Origin: Chlorokybus atmophyticus
Taxonomy: Eukaryota; Streptophyta; Chlorokybophyceae; Chlorokybales; Chlorokybaceae
Direction: 5' to 3'
DNA: 64,000 nt
Assembly: GCA_009103225.1 (NCBI GenBank)
Contig: RHPI01001202.1
Span: forward strand, 200,121 to 264,120
The position numbers and the translations under genes were made by a program. Position 1 is the first letter of the stretch. Each line of letters opens with the position of its first letter. This document shows positions 53,692-64,000 of this stretch, in pieces. The notes beneath the pieces were generated by a model that saw nothing but the letters and a program-made list of their open reading frames with translations, did not search any database and was not told the origin of the DNA.

Positions 53692-55271
53692 TTACTTGGG
53701 GTCCCATCGCATGAAATATACGGGCGGTCCGCCATATGGGATTGCGCATGGGGCAATCTCCTTGAAACCCATTCTCATGTACAACCGACGGTTGTGTTCA
53801 GAAGAGGCTTCAAGTGCCACGCTCTCGCCCGTTGACTGCGCTCTCTCCAGGATCTGAGGGCACCCGGGATGATGTGCGCATGTTGTAAGTTGACTGTACG
53901 CGTCAAGTCAACATGCATCTCACCTTTGATAGGAGCAAGGAACCAAAGCCGCGACCCTGATATTCTGGCCGAACTCCTATTGCATACAAGTACCTACAAG
54001 CGAACATTGATGAATAGCCTCTATCCAGGAAGAAGTCACTGACACTCTCAACATGCTTGTAATCATTGTGTGTATTTGGTGTCACCAACAACAAAAACAC
54101 ATGAAGCGTGCCTGATGGGCAAACAAGCGGCGTACCAAAACGAGGGGCGGTCGCGCATCATTGCTTCACGTCCTGACTTAATCAACCGAACCACGGTGTC
54201 GGCGTGCGCAATGTGCCTCACACCCAGCTGAGACAACAACCACAAACCAACATTGAAGACACAGCAAGGCAAGCAGGAGACTGTGAGAATATGGCAAACA
54301 TGCACTACCCCTGAGATGACTGCCCACAGCCAGAGTGGGTCCGCCCACAGCATGCGCAGTGTTTCGAACGCGCCACTTGGCATGTGTTCTGTCACCGCCA
54401 CAGCCACCATCTCACCATCTGTGGGATGCAGCGCTTTGTCAACGCTTTGTGGTATGTGGCCTGCAACGTGTGTTCGTGTATGCATGCATGACTCGTGTAG
54501 TGAGCTTGCCATAAGCGTCATGCATGCATAAGACAACTGGTTAAGCCATGCATGCATGCAGGTGGGAACGCAGCAACCAAGCAACTAAACAAGCCAACAA
54601 CAGCCCACACATGCACGGGCATACGTACTTGCACTCGCTCACATGCACGAATGCAAGGCACGCACAGTGGAACACAAGCAAGCAAACCGCAACCATACAT
54701 GCACACACCAATAGGCAAGGTTGCTCCCACCTGATTACTCAGAGCACCTCTGAACGACTGACCCTCTCACGCACGCACACACTGACACCCTTCCTGCACT
54801 TCACTCCAAACACAGGTTACCACATTACTACTCACTATCATACTCACCGTCTCCGCGCACGACAAGCACTCTGTCGTTAACAGCTTGCTTCTCCTGCTTG
54901 GCAATCCCCCAGTTGAGGGACTTGATGTGCGCGCGGAAGTCGCCGCCCATCATAGTCGCACGCCGGCGCTTGTCCGCCTGCAGCCACTGCGCCAGCGGAT
55001 CATCCTGCAAACACAGTGTTAGCATTAAGGTGACTGTGGGAGTGTGTCGGGGTGTGTGGGTGTGCGTGTGGGTGTGGGTGTGAGCGTGCGTGTCTGCGTG
55101 TCTGCGTGTGTGCGTGCATGGGACACTTACCTGGAAGGCGTCGGCGAGGGCGGAGGACGCTTCAGAGGCGGCGGCGGCGGAGGTGGAGAGGAAGGCGACC
55201 CCAGGGTGGTCGAAGCTGCTGCCGGTGGGTGAGGCGCCCGCCGGCGCCGCCGCCATTGCCATCGCCGCCAT
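53692..55271 (-). CDS. GNAT-family N-acetyltransferase
   Basis: Transfers an acetyl group from acetyl-CoA to an amine; the substrate is unknown. Six exons join in phase to 243 residues: 55131-55271, 54848-55004, 54309-54418, 54136-54227, 53924-53993, 53692-53853 (minus strand). Residues 1-47 are Ala/Ser-rich. The N-terminal part of the domain holds NDRVLVVRGDDGEMVAVAVT. The acetyl-CoA loop is RPEYQGRGFGS (motif A, Q179-GRGFG184), preceded by YLYAIGV. Motif B is VALEASSEHNRRLYMRMGF (202-220), with the usual Asn and Tyr. Trp-rich LWADPLWLWAVISG (residues 123-136) resembles some plant and fungal uncharacterised GNATs. Intron 1 is TG-rich. All splice junctions are GT-AG. Confidence 0.92.
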
Positions 55272-56822
55272 GTCAACCCCACTGTCATGTCAATGCGCTG
55301 CTGACGCAATAAGTACGAACGCCGTGTACTATCACCGTCATGTACGGCGTGTGTACACGTTCAGTACCGGTACATGCACAGTCCGACCTGGCTACAAGCA
55401 TAGTGCTACCCAGCTATAACGCTTATTGTTGAATTTGGTTGCGAAGCTGGTTTGAAGCGCAACTGACGTGCTTCACAAGTCCAGATCGTATGGATCTGTG
55501 AACCACGCCAGTTGTAGTGGACCATACGGACGATGTTCATAAGACTGTTGAATTTTAGTTTGTAATGACAACCGCATCAGGCCTCTCAAATAAATAAACG
55601 CTTTCTTTAGTCATTCTTCACGAACGCAATACTTGATTACAATGACACATTGCAGTATCCCATGGCATACATATTGTTATGCTATGCGTGCAAAATTGAG
55701 AATACCTTGCATTTTTACAAGCGTAAATGTGTGACGATGTAATATATTACTTGTGGCAATGATCCACGTTCATTGTAAATGGCATTCAAGATACTACGTT
55801 GCAATCGTAATTGAAAAAACTCGTAAGGCTGTCGACATAAGACTTGGTATGTCAATAGCGCTCTTGCGACCAGAGCTAAAATACCGATAGAGCTCTTGCG
55901 ATAAGAGCCAAGATTTTTAACAATGATTTGATCTCTAATGTGTCGAATTATTATGAGAGTTGATAGAATAAAAACCTATACTTTAACGGTTGGGCAAGAA
56001 GTACTCCCCCCCTGCATGTCTCTGAATAATTATGTCGCTCTCTTTCGTGTTGTGCGCGCCGCATCTTTACAGGCTTACGAATGTTATCAAGTATCCTCCA
56101 TATTATAAGCATGTTAAAACTAGGCAAGCATGCTGTGATTAAGCGCATCGAGACAGATGTCGATGTGGAGAAGGCAAACATTATCCGATGTGGTATTGCA
56201 ATCACGCATGCGTACAAAGGCACAATTATTCATGTTTATTATTGCAAGTACTTGCATGTACATGGCATGTATATTTTTACAGCTGTACCATAACCATGCC
56301 ATAATCATGGTAACGAAAGATTGAAATACATGTAAAAATGTCATTTCAACAAATTGATACATGACCAACCAGTATTTGTGCTTGTATAGGTAGCGTTACA
56401 ACATGTTTTAAGTGAGTTTCATATCGCAGTCAGAGGTTTACATCACCCTCCAACACAAGCCCATTCCCTGTTATATGTGTGAAATGACATTACATAATAG
56501 TATGATCATATGAGTATATATATACTGATCAACCTCGTTAGTGTACATGTGTTGCATTGCAAATACATATATAGTATCTATGGTACATTGTAAAAGCGTG
56601 CACAACATGTCATAGCTTATGCTTAAAACATTGCCATATGTTTGAGTAATGAGTATGCAAATGAATACGACACGTGTTTGCTCAGCGACCATAAACTTTG
56701 CTACTTCACGATCATGCTGCTACAAGGCCAATTGTCATTTATGTTTGTAAGTTGGCATGTGTTTATTCCATCATAAACTAGATTATGCTCCGCTGACAAT
56801 TGTAAGATGCAATTGCAGGTGT

Positions 56823-56890
56823 AACAAACCACTAGGCCACAAAAGCATGAAGTGTGTGTTGCGGCTATTGTGGCGTTATTATTCGGCTGT
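56823..56890 (-). repeat. SINE-like repeat, partial copy C
   Basis: Shares AACAAACCACTAGGCC, CAAAAGCA and GAAGTGTGT blocks with copy B, including both stem arms. Confidence 0.75.
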
Positions 56891-57593
56891 TGACCATGTT
56901 TGATGACGCAGTAACTATAGCGTGTAATCAATTAGCGTTACATGGTAAAGTGGATTAGTTAGAACGAGGGTGAGTAGTGGCGGCATGTCTTTGGGGTATG
57001 GGGCCTGCCCCAACCTCGTACCGCCAAAAACGCGGCCGTTTTGACCACTAACTGTGCTGCAATTGCACCAAATCGCTAGCGATTTTGAATTGCCGTTAGC
57101 TAGCAGTTGCCGCCGAGATGGCTTTCAGTATCTTTTATGCATCTCTGCAATGATTGGCCAATTTTCTGTCTTTTTAAGCAACGGCTGTTGTCACCGTTGC
57201 GATCCCATTTGATCAAATTCATGTGACCAAATGGTGGCCTAACGATGCAATTTTTCGTTCAGTTGAATCTTAAAGTTAAGAGAATTCAGGTTAGCATTAT
57301 CTTAACGATTGTAACCTTGACATTACTTACTGAAATTCTTAGCACGTACCGTGGCATACACGTTACGTTGATTATTATGCTTTTTTACGCTTAACTGCAG
57401 GTTGCTAGCCATATTGCACCATATTGCACCATATTGCAACAGATGTGCTTCATTTTGCAACACATCAGCGATGTCAACATGTATCATTGTATCTCCATAT
57501 TTATCAATACACATAAAAATGATCAATATGCAGCCATAGGCGGCCACGTATTGTGCTTAATTTTACAATTTCTGGCATGCGTTCAAAACAATC

Positions 57594-57770
57594 GAATGGG
57601 CTTTGGACGGCCAGGTTCGTTTAGGCAGATTTAACGGTGTAACGCTTGTACTCGCCGCCTAGCCAATGAGAAGCCGGGCCGCACATACTGCCGCGCAGCC
57701 CGGCAGTCGCGGGTGCCGTGTGATGGCCCGATCAAACAGCCGCACCATTTGATATCTCCGCACGTAACGT
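57594..57770. repeat. Direct repeat, first copy
   Basis: Shares GCCGCCTAG, GCGCAGCCCGGCAGTCGCGG, GTGCCG and CAGCCGCACC blocks, in the same order and orientation, with 58228-58470. It is GC-rich in an AT-rich setting. Confidence 0.8.
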
Positions 57771-58227
57771 GGCAGAAACGTTAGTACTTAATGTATTATC
57801 TAATACATGTGGGACATGTTCAGATCATATAAGCGATGTGAAACTATGAACATATTATGTATAAAGGATTGCATGTATCATACATGTCATGCATACAAAT
57901 TGCCTATATACATAACATTCTATGATTATAGTATTATATGCATATAATGTGTATATTGCTATGCATTGCTATAATATATGTGCATATCTTGTCAACTATA
58001 TGAGATGTAATATAATATATGTATATGTATAATATAAGTTTACTCATATATAAGTGCGCATATATCATGTATAGTTTGCGCTTATGATACATATACACAT
58101 TTGGAATATTATTCATTACAATGCATAATACTATATGTAGTCATAATTGCATATAGCTATTAAGGTCATCATATATAAAGTATATATCATTCGCATACAT
58201 TTTGAGCAGTTGCATGACATGGGGATG

Positions 58228-58470
58228 AGCTTTGGACGGTCGAGATTTGTTTTGATAGATCGAACGGCCGATAGCTAATTATTGCCGCCTAGGCAATGAG
58301 AGGCAGGCGGGCCGCGCATACCGCGCAGCCCGGCAGTCGCGGGTGCCGTTTGTCACTGGGCCGTCGTGCGTGGTGCGCGTGTGTCTTGTGCCCTAATGCC
58401 GGCCGGCCGGCCCAATCACACGCCCAATCAGCCGCACCGCTAATTTGATGGTCCGTGACATTCCCCCGCA
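58228..58470. repeat. Direct repeat, second copy
   Basis: Partner of 57594-57770. It is longer because of an insertion (about 58352-58420) that includes a GCCGGCCGGCCGG run. Both copies open with CTTTGGACGG. Confidence 0.8.
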
Positions 58471-58739
58471 CGTAGGTATCTAATATCCTCATTAGATGTG
58501 AGTTTTTACAGGGCTTCTCGTCACTGAGCAGTGGAAGGGATTGCAATTATCACTGAGCTGTCGCAGCGCGCATTGCGCCGCTGAATGACCGACTGGCCGC
58601 CGTCAGATAAGTCGCGCGGTACTACCCAGCGGCGGCTCCAGGTACGCGCGACGCGTTAAAATGTCCGACTGCCGTCCGGCAAGTCGCGCATTGATGCGCG
58701 ACCCATCATATATTGATAACAGCGACCTCAAAACTCCTT

Positions 58740-58885
58740 CTTGGTCTACCGCCAGGCGGTTCCGGCCTCAGGACCTTTTCGGTCTCAAGCTCCGATGACC
58801 AATGCAACAAACCACTAGGCCGCAAAAGCACGAAGTGTGTTTTGCGGCCACTATGGTGTTATTATTTAGTCGTCCGTGACAGCAG
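58740..58885 (-). repeat. SINE-like repeat, copy B
   Basis: On minus: a stem-loop (58818-58849, arms GGCCGCAAAA and TTTTGCGGCC) leads into an A-box-like GCGGCCTAGTGGTT, then GCATTGGTCATCGGAGCTTG, shared with copy A (58785-58804 against 42361-42380). The B box is not preserved. Confidence 0.7.
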
Positions 58886-60064
58886 GATTGCATCAAATGT
58901 TATCATTGAGGCACTATACTTTTCGCATAATGCCTTTGAACTCTGCTTTCATTTGTGCACGTTAGCATTGTCAATGTTGCATTGATAGTACGATTTTTTC
59001 ACAACCTTGTGATCTTAACAGCTGAGTGTTTTATATTTCATGTTTATTACAAAATAATGTACATGTAGTTTAAAAATTGTTATAGCCATCATTACGCCGT
59101 TTTTTGGGGGGGAGGGGGGACACAACACATGTGCGCGCACGTTACATGCATATTATGAAGATACAGATTTATTGCCCAAATAAAAGTCTTAAGTTGCCAA
59201 ATCGTTACGTCAATAAATAAAGCATAAATGTTTCACACAACTTTGTATGCCTTGATTGCTGGCCATATAGGCAGTATCCGTATCTGTTTCGATTGTTCTA
59301 TACTATGTATACATATGATGTGGTTTGTCATATATTTAATACGAATTGCATTTACTTTGATGTAAAGCGATACTCTTATATCGGATTTTACTCGGTCAAA
59401 TATGGCATTATTAAAAACAAGCCACAAAATACCATACTTTAGCGTTTGCAACACTGTGATTACATTGTATTTAACAATAAATGTGCAAACTAGAGATGCT
59501 AGCCGCAGTTACAAAGTTCAGCAACATTATTAAATCTCAACATACTGTAAATCTTTCGACATAAACATGCTGAATAAGGTATACGAATATGCTGCATAAG
59601 TTGCGGTTAATACATTCATTGCAAGCCTTCATTGGCAAAGTGTGTTTATGTTTATATAATATTCTGCTAATATTATGCCACGTATGCGCAAAAATGTAAT
59701 CTGTCCATGTTTCGTTTTCTTTTGTGAGCTTGTTGCTTAGCAAGCGCGTGCGTGGGGGATGCGCAACTTGATTACGCAATGGACGTCCATCTTATCACAT
59801 GCCAGACCTTGTTGAAACTGCCACATGGCAGATGGGCATTCTTACTACGAGACCTTGATTTAAAGCCCACCACTGATGCATGGATGTATGGGTGTTCATA
59901 GTGCCAGTGTTGTTCGTCATGTGCACCCGCATACGGCTAATCAACTGGCTGCGGGCTGCTGTGTGGCAGAGACCCTACAATCACCAGAAACGTAAAGGGC
60001 TGCTGCGCACTTCATCATCCCAGCGACGGCCACATCGGCGAAGGAGGAGGACCAGGACAAGAAC

Positions 60065-61870
<1,806 letters not shown>

Positions 61871-62282
61871 AGGCACGGATCCAAATAGAAATGGGGGTTG
61901 CATATTGACCCTCCCTCTTGGGCCAGCTAGACAATGAGGACATCGATTGTCTTCAAATTGGGGAGCCACAAAGATCCCGCTGTACCCCTAAGAGCCCCTA
62001 AAAGCCCGGTGTAGTAGAAAATAAGCTGAGTTCATATCTGGCAACGCAATTAAAATTCTCAATTCGACAGACAAAGAACCGATTATAATAGCAAATAAAT
62101 AGACGTATACAGCAGGTCTCGCAAATCTTATAATAAGAACCGCATGCAATTCATAAGCAGCAACGCTATAAAATAGAGCCAGATTGCAGTGCCGATAGTC
62201 GCAGAGCAGTAAACATTGGTATCATATTCACGCATATCTGAACAGCAGTGAAGACACACACTACACACCAGGTGGAGCTGTA

Positions 62283-62326
<44 letters not shown>

Positions 62327-62566
62327 TGAGTTTGAGTGTAAGTATGCCAATGTCAGTGTATATAGAAGTGAAGGGATGATGCGAGAGCGTGTGAGTGCAT
62401 GATATTGTGTTGCAGTGCGGGTACGTGACGGCGGAGTCGCTGTGTGAGTGTGTGGGTTTGTGGTAATGGTGTCAGCCATTGTGTGCGTACTGGTTGTGTC
62501 GTGTGACATCAGGGACCAGCACATCCCCATGTACAAGTGTACCCAAAAGTTTATAANNNNNNNNNN

Positions 62567-62605
<39 letters not shown>

Positions 62606-63147
62606 TGTATGTATGTATGTACAGCAAGGGGTGAATACACTGATAGCAATGTGACTCCCAGTTGACATGCCACGTCATGCATAGTGTGCATGCCTTACGC
62701 GAAGCATGTCGTTAAATTGTTGATTGCCGCTTATGCGCTTCTTGCGTTTACAAAAAACTTGTATTTGTGGTTCAACGTTGTGGTTATCATGAATCAGTAT
62801 CTCCCTTCGTAAACCAATGATTTTAAGCATGTGACAAAGACCGTGCAACAAAGTCATGAGCTAGTGTGCAGCAATCTTGACTGACTGGCTGGCTGTGTGC
62901 TTCGCTTGTCACAGGCATGGGCATTAGCATTGCACACATCTCTGTACACCATGACTCTCAATGATTGAGTGAAATCGCATGCTACACGCAACCTGCATTA
63001 ACCGTTGCAAGTGTTGTTAAATCTAGCAACTCACAAGCAGTTGTAAGTATGCATGAACATGGCATCAAATTATATGCACTAAGTGTGGCGCAATTTGCTA
63101 TGCTCAGTATTGAACCCAACAAGCAGCTGTTGAGAAAGAGACACCAA
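61871..63147. other. Spacer with microsatellites and assembly gap
   Basis: A TG run at 62287-62322, ten unknown bases at 62557-62566 inside an AT repeat (to about 62601), and GTAT repeats after it. A TATA-like AACGCTATAAAATAGAGCC occurs at about 62163-62181 on plus, with no recognised gene downstream. Confidence 0.5.
62557..62566. other. Run of ten unknown bases
   Basis: Ten Ns abut an AT dinucleotide repeat, indicating that the repeat was not resolved in the assembly. Confidence 0.98.
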
Positions 63148-64000
63148 TCACTTCTTGTTGTCCTTGTTGTCCTTGTCCACGTTCTTCTTCTTGTTTCCCC
63201 CGAAGAGGCTCCCAAGCTTCCCCAGAATGCTCTCCTTGCCGGCAGTGTCGCTCTCATCAACGTACCCCTCATCTACGTACGGCAGTTGTAGATCAAACCT
63301 CTCACCCTGCGCATGACACAGACGCGTGCGTGCGTGAGTGCGCATGCGCGTGTGCACATGAGCGCGTGTGACTTTGGGGCCAAAGTGCACCAGACACGAG
63401 TGAGATTACCACTGTCACCATCAGCAACATGCACATGTTGGTGCTTGTGTACTTACTCCGTCGTAGTCGGGCAGGCCGAAGGGGGCCTGGGGGATGATAA
63501 TGTTCCAGAGTTTGGCTGCGGGGTCGGCGGGCTTGTCAGCCTCCCGTCGGGCGCGCTTCTCGTCATCCACCTGCTTCCTGTACTCCTTGTCGTTCATGTA
63601 CCGCGTCACCTCCGCCCTCCTCTCGTCCACCTTGTCGTTGTTGGATTCAGTACCAACACAGCCGCACGCAAGCATGCAAGCATGCACGCGAGCGCAGACA
63701 AGCACACAATTACGCACCCACAGTCACGAACACAACTGCACCCATGCTCGCGCGCGCACATACACACGCCACGCGTGTTCACACACGCCACGCGCTCGCT
63801 CACGCATGGTTGTGAATACATACACGAACAAACACGCGCATGATCACCTTCTGGCGCGCACATACACACGCCACGCGTGTTCACACACGCCACGCGCTCG
63901 CTCACGCATGGTTGTGAATACATACACGAACAAACACGCGCATGTTCACCTTCTGGCGGCGTTCAGCACTAAGGGATTTGTCGCGCCGGCGCTCAAGAAT
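63148..64000 (-). CDS. 3' part of a conserved-looking gene of unknown function
   Basis: Three exons, the first cut by the window edge, join in phase to 127 residues: 63950-64000 (partial), 63457-63630, 63148-63306 (minus strand). I do not recognise the family. Visible are a highly charged, probably helical start (ILERRRDKSLSAERRQK, VDERRAEVTRYMNDKEYRKQ), then KLWNIIIPQAPFGLPDYDG, GERFDLQLPYVDEGYVDESD, a short Gly-rich GKLGSLFGG, and a Lys/Asp/Asn tail. The IIIPxxPFGxPxYDxGERFDLxxPY stretch looks like a conserved block rather than random sequence, and the plastid-rich setting makes a plastid protein possible. The first intron contains a 102-bp tandem duplication that copies the splice donor. 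Confidence 0.7.
63754..63957. repeat. 102-bp tandem duplication spanning a splice donor
   Basis: Copies 63754-63855 and 63856-63957 differ at a single seen base (GATCACC against GTTCACC). Each copy contains the exon end and donor (minus strand CCAGAAG|GTGA). Confidence 0.95.

Larger units (their letters stand above)
55272..60064. other. AT-rich gene-free island
   Basis: Base composition turns AT-rich after about 55550, with long TA-rich stretches (57880-58200). No exon, tRNA or recognised transposon protein was seen. It holds SINE-like copies B and C and a GC-rich direct repeat pair (57594-57770 and 58228-58470), so it probably consists of non-coding repeats or heterochromatin-like sequence. 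Confidence 0.55.

Noticed and set aside
59090-59125. G-rich run as an integration scar or origin
   Set aside because: A single short poly-G/GA run with no repeat or partner; nothing supports a function.

Overview
This is a nuclear genomic window from a photosynthetic eukaryote, most likely a green-lineage alga. I base this on spliced genes with short GT-AG introns, a plant-type proteasome beta-3 subunit, a ferredoxin-dependent bilin reductase, a plastid NDH subunit NdhS (CRR31) homologue and a STOP1/WIP-like zinc-finger protein. Retention of NdhS and the zinc-finger type lean towards a streptophyte alga or an NDH-retaining prasinophyte rather than a Chlamydomonas-like chlorophyte; that is inference. 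TG/CA-rich DNA fills most introns and spacers, base composition is mixed, and there are two short N runs.

Layout. 1-3812: TG/CA-rich DNA with no recognisable gene. 3813-8728: a decayed Ty3/gypsy chromovirus with both LTRs. 8729-10710: spacer with a Penelope-like reverse-transcriptase fragment. 10711-35274: the gene-dense core, eight complete host genes on strictly alternating strands: bilin reductase (-), unknown plastid membrane protein (+), PSMB3 (-), NSE1 (+), four-finger C2H2 protein (-), USB1 (+), F-box protein (-), NdhS (+). For each of these every exon could be joined in phase, and for the recognised families the predicted lengths agree with the family. 35.3-51.8 kb: a nest of mobile DNA containing a degenerate plus-strand gene tract with an OTU-like protease, a minus-strand Plavaka/CACTA-like transposase, a pair of 222-bp inverted repeats, tRNA-derived SINE-like copies and a decayed Ty1/copia element. 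53692-55271: a complete GNAT acetyltransferase gene (-). 55.3-60.0 kb: an AT-rich gene-free island with repeats. 60065-61870: a partial F-box-like gene interrupted by 438 perfect TG repeats. 63148-64000: the 3' part of a gene of unknown function (-) that runs off the window.

The genes do not form a pathway. They are housekeeping and plastid genes arranged as divergent pairs that may share promoters: bilin synthesis with a plastid protein, proteasome with SMC5/6 DNA repair, transcription factor with U6 snRNA processing, and F-box with plastid NDH. Four host genes (bilin reductase, single-pass membrane protein, NdhS, and possibly the last partial gene) point to a plastid. The mobile elements are all broken and none looks autonomous.
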